The notes under the pieces: model-generated | What the model saw: the letters and a program-made list of their open reading frames with translations, nothing else | Databases searched by the model: none | Told to the model about the DNA's origin: nothing | Part shown: in pieces, positions 34,101 through 46,100 of the stretch | How the letters are laid out: each line of letters opens with the position of its first letter | How positions within the stretch are numbered: the first letter of the stretch is position 1 | From: Lucinisca nassula | Lineage: Eukaryota; Mollusca; Bivalvia; Lucinida; Lucinidae | Length of the DNA: 64,000 nucleotides | Assembly (NCBI GenBank): GCA_963580285.1 | Contig: OY757011.1 | Span: 151,837,092-151,901,091 of the forward strand | Direction of reading: 5' to 3' | Made by a program: the position numbers and the translations under genes

Positions 34101-37100
34101 CCAAATGCAAATACTGTTACACAACACATTGCCCCATATGCAAATACTGTTACACAGCACATATTGTCCTAGATGCAAATACTGTTCCACAACACATATT
34201 GCCCCAGATGCAAATACTGTTACACAACACATATTCCTCCAGATGCAAATACTGTTCCACAACACATATTGCCCCAGATGCAAATACTGTTACACAACAC
34301 ATATTCCTCCAGGTGCAAATACTGCTGCACAGCACATATTGCCCTAGATGCAAACACTGTCCCACAGCACATATTGCCCCAGATGCAAATACTGTTACAC
34401 AACACATATTCCTCCAGATACAAATACTGTTCCACAACACATATTGCCCCAGATGCAAATACTGTTACACAACACAATACTCCAGATGCAAATACTGTTA
34501 CACAACACATATTGCCCCAGATGCAAATACTGTTCCACAACACACATTGCTCCAGATGCAAACACTGTTACACAACACATATTCTTCCAGATGCAAATAC
34601 TGTTCCACAACACATATTTCCCCATATGCAAATACTGTTACACAACACATATTCCTCCAGATGCAAATACTGTTACACAATACACATTGCCCCAGATGCA
34701 AATACTGTTACACAGCACATATTGCCCCAGATGCAAATACTGTTACACAACACATATTGCCCCAGATGCAAATACTGTTACACAACATATTCCTCCAGAT
34801 GCAAATACTGTTATATAACACATATTCCTTCAGATGCAACTATTGTTACCCAACACATATTCCTCCAGATAGGAGGAGAACCAAGGAAATCAAGAGTTAA
34901 TTGACCTTCTTGTTTTAAATATATGTTGTGGATACTTGTTAGAATTGTACCTACAACATATATTATTATGAACAAATAAGAAAAAAATATCCCAATATTC
35001 CAGTAAGAAGGAAAATGAGGGATAATTTCCGTGACACGTGTGGCGGGTACTTGTTAGAATTGCCTCAATGAAGCAATTCTATTAAGTACCCACAACATAC
35101 GTTATTATGCACAAATAAGAAAAAATATCCCTTAACCCTTATCTTGCTGTTCACAACAACCCTTATCTTTGCAAACAGTGTAGATCCAGATCAGATGGCT
35201 TCTGAAGAAGCCATCTGATCAGGATCTACACTGTTTGGCATTCAGTTTATGAATTTGTAGCAATAAGTTACATCGAGTAATTTGATTGGTTCATACACAG
35301 AAATGGGTGTGGCTTAAATGAATATTCAGGAAGATAAGGGTTAATTATCGTTACTCTTCCTTAACTGGAGCTGCAGTCGTTTTGTGACGTTACTGTTGGA
35401 AATCATACAGAATAGCATGTTAGAATGAGACCATGTTAGATCCATAAAAGAATTTGCTTTTGGAAAGCATGTTATGAAAGCGTAGAAATTTTCCAAATAA
35501 CATAATAAAGATTTAGTTCATATTTGGTCTTATGATAGATAAAGGTCCAAAGCTTCATTCAGCAATAGCCCCGCCTATGGCCATGCCCTTTAAAGGACCT
35601 TTCTAGGCGCACTACGCCATCTGAAGACAGCTCTTGTTTAGAAGTTGATAATTTCATCTGTATTACCTCTACTGATTAAAGTTTGCCTGCGAGCCCTGTG
35701 GCACAGTGGATTGAAACAGAAAATTATGAGTTGAAATCATGGCTGAGGAATTTTTTTTTTTCTAGTTGAAAATGCATAAACAGCTTTTCTGACTTGAACA
35801 TTTCAGATTTTTTTTTTTTTTTTTTTTTTTGCAAAAACTGAAAATGTAAATTTCATTCTTTTAAAATGCATAGCAAATGCTGCAGTCTGTTTAGCACATT
35901 TACATAAGAAAGTGGCCTTTTTGGCCCAAAACTGCAAAATTGAAATTTTATTTTTAATAACTTGCCCTCATCCAACTCAGGCCCTCACTTGCGAGCTGTT
36001 TTTTCTTCTGACAACTCTGTTTCACTTTGTTTCCAGTCTAAACTCAAACAGCAGCTTCAAGCAATAGACAATGATCACTCACTAGATGAAGCTGAAAAAG
36101 CCAAGAGAAAACAGAACCTGATCTTAGTGCACAGTCTAAGTTCTAGTAACACGCTAGCCCAGTTATCAGGGATTACACCTCAAGTAGGATTACCTGCGTC
36201 AGTGCCTACGTCTATGTCACCATTTGCCCCGGCATTTTATCCTCCCAGAGAGACTGTGGGTTCAGTTGTAGGTAGGTACCTTGCCTTACTACAGTAGAAC
36301 TTCAATGGCTCGAACACCGATGGCTTGTTTACCATGGCTGAGTCGAACCCGTTCTTGAGTCCGTAGGGAATTTCTGTACATAAGAAATAGGGAGGGACAA
36401 ATTAGGATATCTTAGTGTTTTATCTTGCAAATGTATGCTGTGTGTACTCATTAGAATCGCCTCGATGAGGCGATTCTAATGAGTACACACAGCATACATT
36501 TTTCATTATAGAACACAGAAAAAGATGTCCTAAAGTATGTCGTTATGTCTCCTGGCATAAGCCCTCAGTGGTTCGAACTACCCCTGTCTCGAACAGATTT
36601 TCATGGTGTTCGAGCCATTGAAGTTCGACTGTAACAGTTTTCAAAGCTCTAGATAAGGAGTAGTCTCTTGCTTTATATTTTTGGGTCATATGACAAGCAA
36701 TTGACCCAAAGTTATGAATGAATCTGAGTTATATTAACTGAACAAAAAAAAAGCGACAAACGTTATTCCTGTTTTTCAGATATCAGGAAGCCATGTAGTT
36801 ATTGGTTGCTTTATAATGCTTGTGTCAATGATTTTAACCCATTTTGTACTGGAAACCCCAAAACGGGTAACCTGGCAAACAGTGCAGGCCCAGATCAGAT
36901 GTCGCAGCATGTTGCATCTGATCAGGGCCTACACTATTTGCAAAATGTTCAGCTATTTTCCAAATAATTTTTAAAGTGACACAACCTGTCACCCCTAAAT
37001 TTCGAAATGGACTCTAGTCATATATAAGGAGGAAGAGTAGATTTGGTACAAAAAGGGTTGATAACTATATAAGATATTTTTTATGATGAAACAAATTTTA

Positions 37101-40100
37101 TTGTTTTTCTTTGATCTTTCAAGTCTTGAGAGTCGAGGTTCATGCAAAATAGCTGATTGTGCTAAAACTATTTGCCCCTTGTCATTTTTGGCCCTAGCTG
37201 TAGGAATGAATAAATCTACTTGATGAAAACCTGTGTTGTAGGTACTTGTAAGAATAACCTCATTGAGGGGATCCTAACAAGCCCCCACAACATAGGGTTT
37301 CTTTGAAGAAGTACAGAATGGTTAATCTGATGAGGGTCAGTACGATAACACACCCATGCAACATATTGTCTTTTTCCAAATCTCCAAAATGGCTACTTTT
37401 CAGATGAAAATGAGTGATAATTTTTGTGGGTGCTCGTTCGAACTGCCTCATTGAGGCTGTCCTAACGAGTACCCACAACCTGTCTTGGAGCAGAAATAAG
37501 AAGAATGATGTATAACCACATAAACCCAAGTTTTCTTTATATATAGGTGGGTTTAGGGGGTGTTCATTCCAAGGATTTGTTCAGGTGATGTATTGAATAG
37601 ATCCAGAGTTATTCTCCACCCCCACCCCCCATTACCTGGAGATGCTTTGCAAATATTGGAATTGGCTATTTTGCCAACTTACGCTGTCTAATATGTGTCA
37701 GAATACTATAGAACAAGGTGTTAATGGTTTTCCTGTGTTTATTTCAGAACATGCCTTAGAAGATATCACATTAGATGATATAGATATCAACAGTATAGAC
37801 AAAGAACTTGATGACACAAATTCCCTCAGTAGTTCTATAAGTGCTGGATTATCATCAGGTTTGTTTCCAACCTCAGCCTTCAGCCACACTCAGATAAGTG
37901 ATGTATAAAACAAACAGAGATGCAAATTGGCATATGATAAGACTGCTCATCTTATATTACACCACAACCTCTTTATAGCACCATTAATGGGGTCGGAAGC
38001 AGGAACCGTTTTAGTTAAACAACCGTGTTATATCCAAAGAAAAATGTATAGATTATATAGAAAAATGACCATTTATGGTCATTTTTCTATATAATCTATA
38101 CATTTTTGGAATCTATCTTCAAACCGTGTTATAAACAAACTGTGCTATAATAAGCCGTGTTATAACAAGATTGTGGTGTAGTTTTATTCCAGAGCTTTTC
38201 TGTTTGTGTGTGAGACCAAACCTAATGTCACCATATGACCTAGTTGTTAGTCTGATATAACTTCAAAACACATGCATCCATGTATTCGCACACACATGCA
38301 CACACATTCACACACACATACACACACACATACACACACAAACACACACACATTGTTTTACGTAGGTACCCGTTCCACTCTACAGGGCTGAAGGGTAAAA
38401 GAATATATGAGAATGTTTGGTATCTTATCTCCATTATTAGTTAAGATTAAAGGTATTTTTTCTTCAGAAATTTTATCATTGGCCAAAATATGTGCAACTT
38501 GAAATTGCTAACCTTTCAGAAATGGTAAAATCATTTACTGTTGTTTTTTCCTTAGGTTTTGGGTCAAGTTCTCTACCTATTGGTATACCCCCATGCACTA
38601 TACCCAGGGGCAGTGTAGGCAGCCTGTCTCAGTCACCGCCTTCTCCGTATGGAAGTTTTCAGCACTCAATATTACCTATGCACACACAGAAAGATTCTCA
38701 TACGGATGTAAGTACATGTATACTGCAATATCCTTATAACACTGTGTTGTTGTCCAAAGCTAAAACCATGTTATATAGTTGTGTTATATCCAAACAACTA
38801 TGCGTAGATTATGTTGAAAATCGACCATAATTGTCCATAATGACCATTTATGGACATTTTTCTGTACAATCTATACATTTTTGGGATTCATCTTTAAATT
38901 GTATTATATCCGCAACTGTGTCATAATGAACAGTGTTATAAATTTATCGGATTTAAACGCAGTACGCCTTGTGCCTCTTTCCTGCCTCAGTGATACATAA
39001 GTCACCTAAAATAACCTAAAACTATTGTAACGTACAGTTTAGTTTCTATCTCCAGTTGCTTTTTCACGGTAGGAGGAAATTATAGGATAAGAATAGGCCC
39101 CTTTTGAAGCAAAGGAAAGCAAACAGGCATCTCTCTTCCTTTTCCCGGCAGAAAATATGCTTGATGTACCTATTCCCCATAAAAGAACATTTTGTCTATT
39201 TCTCCGTCAAAATGTCATCTGGATTTGTGATATTTTTGATACTGGTACAGTCTACCCTCTTTATACAGACATTCGATAAACTCTTTTTAACCCTTATCTT
39301 GCTGTTCACGACAACCCCTATCTTTGGAAACAGTGTAGATCCAGATCAGATGCCTTCTGAAGAAGCCATCTGATCAGGATCTACACTGTTTGGCATTCGG
39401 TTTATGAATTTGCAGGAATAAATTACATCAAGGAATCTGATTGGTTCAAAGTCAGAAATGGGTGTGGCTAAACTGAATATTCAGCAAGAGAAGGCTTAAA
39501 GCCAATGGAACAAAACCTTAACTCAAGATGAGACAGATAAATAGTGGATCTTACATGAGTGCTCATGTATTATTGAATTTATTAAATGAGTTGAGAAAAA
39601 GGGATAAAATGCGAGGCTTTGCTTAGTATTTTATCCCTTTTCCTCAACAAGTATTTTAAATTCAATAATACATGAGCACGACTGCAAGATTGTGTTTATC
39701 ATATGACATTAAGAATACATATAATTCAGGATTTTTGTACAAAAATGTCAGTATTCCGCCATTAGTAAACGCGACATCATTAATGACGTCTACGTGTAAC
39801 GGTACGGGATGTATCTAACTAATTTGCATATTTAATCCACAAGTGGGTTACAGAATTTATTACACGGCATTATTACACTCTCAGAAGCGACGTCATAATA
39901 TGGGCCCCGTTAAGCGATTTTGGTACTTATGGCCTATGCGAGCAGCAAAGGTTCAGGCGAGCCTGCGCATCCGCGCAGTCTCGCCAGAACCTTCGCTGCT
40001 CGCTCATACAAGCAGTGAATCAAGAGGAACCTTCAGACAGAAAGCCATATCCCTTGCCCCTCTGAATGGCTGGGCATGCGCAGTTAAAATTTGTCATGAC

Positions 40101-43100
40101 GGAATGCTCGAAGACACAAATTCGCTTGGCGGGGCTCATATTATAAATGGAGATATGCAAGAAAAGAAACAAATGTTGATATTCGTTGGAATTGCCTCTC
40201 AGCATGTTGTTTATATTTGCTAAAATCTAACAAATGTCCACAGCATTTATCGCTTTAATAGAGTAATTAACTGATTGCATGCAGGAAACCCTAAAGGGGT
40301 ACCTTGGCAAACTGCACGCCCAGATCAGACGTCTGATCAGGGCCTGCACTATTTGCTAACAGAATTTTCCATCAAAAATATAATAAAAACAAAAAAATAG
40401 GCCTGCCCCACTTATATGACAAATGGACTTGTCCAACATATAGCAATGGAAGAGTCCACTAGCATACAGTGGATTAAGGAGAAAATGTCTGTACCACATG
40501 CATAGTACTCTTTATTAGGATTCTTTATAGCGGTAAATTCTTAATGTTGTGAAACCAAATACTGTTGATATTACAAAGGTCCTCTGAATTACTTGGAAAC
40601 ACAAGACCTGTCTCAAAAGCAGAATACAATTTGAAAAACATAACTGAGCTAGAGCCATGAGATGCATTGCAAATAGCAAAGACTCAGGTGAGTCTGAGTG
40701 TAAATGCAGTCTCATCAGGGCCTTTGCTGCTTGCAGACATACAGAGGAGACCTTGGAGTTAGCTTCATGTTTTGTGATAATTGGATGATAATTTTTGTGA
40801 GTTCTCCATTAAAAATATGTTGTAGGTATTCATTAGAACCACATTAGCAAGGTGGTTGTAATGAATACCTAAAACATAGACTAAGTGGAGAAATCAGGAA
40901 AATTATCCTTCAATTACTGCCAAATACCCATTTTTCATCACGAAAACACACCTATATAATTTTGACCCCCTTGAACCCCACTTTTATATATTAAAACTGG
41001 GGTTTACGGGGGTATACCTTATTTTCTTATTACTGCTCTAAATAAAATATAGATTGTGGGTACTCATTAGAACCGCCTCGATGAGGCGGATCTAACGAGT
41101 GTGTACAATCTATATTTTGAGCAGAAATAAGAAAAATATCACAATTTTTCATCTGAAAATTTTCATTTTTTTGGCGATAACGGTGGCAATGTATTTGTAT
41201 AGGAGTGTTTGCGTAATGTTTAGCTCACCTGAGTGAGCAGGAAGTTATCATGGTGAACGATTGTGATAGGTGAAAGGTCATCGTCCCCCATCTGTCAACA
41301 ACTTGATTTAAATGCCAACTCCACCTAAACCCTTGGGCCATTTTGATTCAAACTTTACGGAAATGTTGCCAACATGGCTCCCTACCAAAATAGCTAAAAT
41401 ATTGTTTCGCTCAGCTGAACAAGATGACCGCCAAAGCTTAAGATAGAAAAATCTTCAAACGACAATTCCTCCTATACCCTTGGGCCAATTTCATTCAATT
41501 TTCATGGGAATGTCACTCAGGTGACCCTCTACCAAAATAGATAAAATGGTTCCGGTCCAATGAGCTAGAAATAGGAAAGTGTCAACAATTTGCTTTAAAT
41601 GCAAACTCGTAAACCCTTGGGCCAATGTCATTCAACTTCACAGGAATGTTGCCTATATGGCTTCCTACCAAAATAGCTAGAATAGTTCTGCTCTGAAGAA
41701 AAAAATGACCACCAGAGCTCAAAATAGAATCTTTTGAGAACAACTCCTATACCCCTGGGCACATTTCATTCAAACTTCATAGGAATGTTGCTTAGGTGAC
41801 CTACAAAAATAGCTAAAATGGTTCAGCTCCAATGAGCAAAATGGCCACTAGAGCTAAAAATAGAAAAATGCCAACAATTTGCTTTCCTAAGCCCTTGTGC
41901 CAATTTGATTCAAACTTCACAGGAATGCTGCCTTGGTGGCTCCCTACCAAAATAGCTATAATCGATCCACTCGGATGAACAAGATTGCCACCAGAGCTAA
42001 AAATAAAAAAAAAAATCTTTTAACAAAAACTACTCCTATACCTCTGAGCCAATTTCATTTAAACTCCATAGTGACTTACAAAATAGCTAAAACTGTTCCG
42101 CTCCAGTGAGTGAAATGGCCGCCAGAGCTGAAAATAGAAAAATGTCAACAGTATGCTTTAAATGCCAACATATCCTAAACCTTTGGGCCAGATTGATTCA
42201 CAAATGTTGACTAGTTGGCTCCCTACCAAAGAAGCTAAAATAGTTCTGCTCTGATGAACAAGATGACCACGAGATCTGATAATAGAAAAACGTTTTATTG
42301 ACAACTCATTCTTTACCTCTGGGCCAATTTCAATATATTGCTTAGTTGACATGCTACCAAAATAGTTCGGCCCCCGCCTATCGGGGCTTGTAGAAATAGA
42401 TGGGCTGCATGAGGCTTCCACGCAGAGCTGAAACCGATCACACAAGAATACTGGTAAACCGCTTAGAGGATCTAAGCCTGCCCAGGCAAAGCGGTGGGAT
42501 TCGGACCGTCCATACTTATAAACACTATTGGTTTCATTTGGTGACAGGGCTTGAGATGTCATTTCATCTCAGTGTCGGGTAAAAGGCCCACAAAATTAGA
42601 AGCAACATCTCCAAAATGACCAATACAGTATTGACGGGGACGTTAAACCTCAAATCAAACAAACAAAAACCAAAATAGCTATATGGTTCTGCTCTGATTA
42701 ACAAACTGGTCACCAGAGATAAAAAATGAAAAATCTTTAAATGACAACTTCTACACCTTTGGTCCAATTTCATTCAAACTTTGCTGGGATGTTGCTTAGG
42801 TGAGTCCCTGCCAAAGTAGCTACCATGGTCCACTCTGATGAACAAGATGATTACCAGAGCTAAAAATAGAAAAAAAAAACTTCAAGTGATATACCATTCA
42901 AACTTTACAGGAAAGTTGCTTTAAATAGGTGACCCACTACCAAACTAGCTTAAACGGTTCTGTTTGGATGAACAAGATGGCTGCCAGAGCTTAAAATAGA
43001 AACAACCTTTAAATGACAACCCCTACACCTGTCCAGTTCCATTCAAACTTCATGGGATTGTTGCTTGGGTAACCCTCTACCAAAATTGCTAAAATGGTTT

Positions 43101-46100
43101 TGGGTTGCATGATGCTTTCACACAGAGCTGAAACCGACTGCACATGAGTACTGGTAAACCATTTAGAAGGTCTAAGTCTTCCCAGGCAATGTTCCTATTG
43201 GTTTCATTTGGGGGGGGGGTGGGGATTGAGATGTCATTTCATCTCAATGTTGGGTATAAGTCCCACAAAATTGGAAGCAACGTCTCCAAAATTACATTGT
43301 GTTGATGGGGACTTTAAACCTCAATTCAAGCAAAACAAATAAATGAGATGGTCGCAAGAGCTAAAAAAAGAAAAAAAAAACTGTTAAATGACAACTCCTT
43401 CTATACCTTTGGTCCAGTTCCTTTCAAACTCCACAGGAATGTTGCTAAGGTGTACCCAACTAGCTAAAACGGTTCTGCTCAAATGAACAAGATTGCCACC
43501 AGAGCTAAAAATAGAAAAACCTTTAAATGATAACTCAAATACCTTGGTCCAGTTTTCATTTAAACTTACAGGATTACTGCTTATATGACCCTATGCAGAA
43601 ATAGCTAAACAGTTCTGCTCAGATGAACAAGATGACTGCCAGAGCTTAAAGTAAAGATACATTAAATGACAACTATACTTTTGGTTCAATTTCATTCAAA
43701 TTTCACAGGAAGGTTGCTTAGGTCACCTTCTTCCAAAATGGTTCTTGAAGAAAATGGCTGGCAGACTTAAAAGTGGAACAATCTTGAAATGACAACCTCT
43801 CCTACTAAACTCTTTAACCAATTTAGTACCGGAAACGCCAAAACGGGTACCCTGGCAAACAGTGCAGGCCCAGATCAGACGCTTTAAATGACTTAAAATG
43901 ACAACTAAATACTTTAAATGACAATTATACTTTTGGTTCAATTTCATACAAATTTCACAGGAAGGTGGCTTAGGTGACCTTCTACCAAAATGGTTTTATT
44001 CCAATGAATTCATGAAGAAAATGGCTGGCAGACTTAAAAGTGGAAAAATCTTGAAATGACAACCTCTCCTACTAAACGCTTTAACCCATTTAGTACCAGA
44101 AATGCCAAAACGGGTACCCTGGCAAACAGTGCAGGCCCAGATCAGATGCTGCAGAACGCAGCGTCTGATCAGGGCCTACACTGTTTGTGGAAAGTTAAGC
44201 CATTTTTCAAATAAATTTTAAAGAAAACACGACCTGACACCCCTTTATTTTGGAATGGACTCCTGCTATATATAAGGCGGAACATTCAATTTGGTACTAA
44301 AAGGGTTAACCAGCTTCATTCAAACTTAGCAAGAATGTTGCCCAGGTGACCATCTAAGTGCAAAAGTTATGCTTCATGGAATAAGATGGCTGTCAGTTAT
44401 CCACATGTCTTTCAGAAGCTATGTGACACCTTGAAATCAGGTGAGCGATTCAGGGCCTTCTTGTCTGTTGCTATGATCTAGCCCTTTCTTTGAAGAATAT
44501 GTCAGATAATCCTAAGGGACGTTTTTTTTTCATGTGTCTGATCAATTTTCTCTTTTGAAACCATAGGAACTGATGCTTCTTTTACAGTCTTCATACCTGC
44601 AGCACAATCACATGAAGTTCAGTGGCAGCCCGTTTGGTGAGATCAACTCAATGTCTCCTCGAAGTGGTCCAGGAGGCCCCAACTCACCACTGTACTCCCA
44701 TACACTGGCCAACAGCCTTTCGAACAGTCAAAACTCGGAGGTTCAAAAGCTGCAGCTAGATTTAAATGCCTGCAAGACTAGATTAGAGCACTGGGAACAG
44801 GCTTATAGTCAAGCCAAGTTGGTAAGTTGAGCTAGTTCATAGTTCCAGATATGGAGCAGTTTTGTTTGATTTGAGGTTTAACATCCCCATCAACACTGTA
44901 TAGGTCATTTGGAAACGTTGCTTCCAATTTTGTGGGACTTTCACCCGACATTGAGATGAAATGACATCTTAGACCCTGCCGCCCAATGAAAAACCCTGTC
45001 GCCCAATGAAACCAGTAGGGTTTATTAGCATGGACGGACTGACTCGTACCGCTTTGCCTGGGCAGACTAAGATCCTCTAAAGCGGTTTACCAGTACTCGT
45101 GTGTGGTTGGATTCAACTCTGCGTGGAAGCATCATGTAGCCCATCTATTTCTTCAAGCCCCGATTGGCCGGGGGCTATAAATATGGCGCAGTAACAACAG
45201 AAATTATTGATTTTTTTTTTTTTCGTTTGTCTCCTTTCCACTGATTCAAGAACGGCAGTTGTCAGTTTCTGGCAAAAGAATGTGCACTGTACTGGTAACC
45301 ATGTATGTATAGACTTGGCCATGAAAAGTGGGGTTTGATAACCCATTGTATGCAGGTAAACCCATAAAGGGGTACCTTGGCAAACAGTGCAGGCCCAGAT
45401 CAGACGCCGCAAATCACGTCGTCTGATCAGGGCCTACACTATTTGCTAACGGAATGGTACAAATTTGCAAAAGCTGCTCGCATTTTTTTTTCGGCAAGAG
45501 TATTTACATATTTCAATTTGCCATATTAAATGATCAAAGTTTTAATTATATGTTAACTAGTGACATCATAAGTTTTGAACATCTGGCCCCAGAAGTGTGT
45601 ATTGTAAAGAAGTGTGTATTCTAAAAACTGGGTACACACATTCAAGTTCTAGGTCTTGTAGTTCGAACAAATTGACCTGAGATTGGTGATCTCAGTTAAC
45701 ATAATTTCACACCCGACTGAATGCATGTATTTATCATCGCCGTCTCCCGTAAATGGCGATATTGTTATTCAATACATAGAGGTCGGTAAATGGGTCGCAA
45801 TTCACGTGATGCCAAAAAATTCACGAGAAGTTACGAAAGCTGACGTATTAGGCAATAACATTTACAAATTTATTCCATGCATAAAGGTTAGTCTCAGGTC
45901 AAATTGTTCGAACTATACCTGTACTTTAGGTATCCCCTTTTGTATAACACGATAGTAAATAAAATATTTACATTGTATAAATATTTACATTATGTCAATG
46001 AAAATTTGAAGGGTAGAGGAATATAAGAGACTGAAAAGCTAAACAAAGTTATAAAGCTCTTTACTACCTTGGGGAGTGTGTTTTTAGCTCACCTGAGCCA

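Larger units (their letters stand above)
32735..34875. repeat. 35-bp minisatellite invaded by SINEs
   Basis: About 45 units of 35 bp with the anchors TGTTACACAACACATATTGC and CCCAGATGCAAATAC; variants have TTCCACAACAC or ATTCCTCCAGATGC. Starts 38 bp after unk exon 7. Interrupted by two complete SINEs (32965-33264, 33345-33638) and a minus-strand SINE fragment (33759-33845). Period 35 gives open frames in several phases; no protein is implied. Confidence 0.96.
41220..44464 (+). mobile_element. Rolling-circle-like non-autonomous element with tandem modules
   Basis: Starts TTAGCTCACCTGAGTGAGC and ends CAGGTGAGCGATTCAGGGCC then TTCTTGT. The interior has about 18 degenerate modules near 160-175 bp with the anchors CAATTTCATTCAAACTTCA, CTACCAAAATAGCTAAAAT and GAACAAGATGACCACCAGAG. 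Interrupted by SINEs at 42367-42667 and 43102-43342 and by TTAA-B MITEs at 43810-43882 and 44081-44309. It lies directly upstream of unk exon 11. Confidence 0.65.

Noticed and set aside
32735..34904. Frames up to 316 residues with repeated CPRCKYCYTTHI, looking like a Cys-rich or zinc-finger protein
   Set aside because: The Cys pattern is a by-product of the 35-bp minisatellite; reading shifts frame with each unit and SINEs interrupt it.
39843..40223. 126-residue frame
   Set aside because: It crosses a perfect hairpin, has no recognised domain, and has no splice signals tying it to unk.
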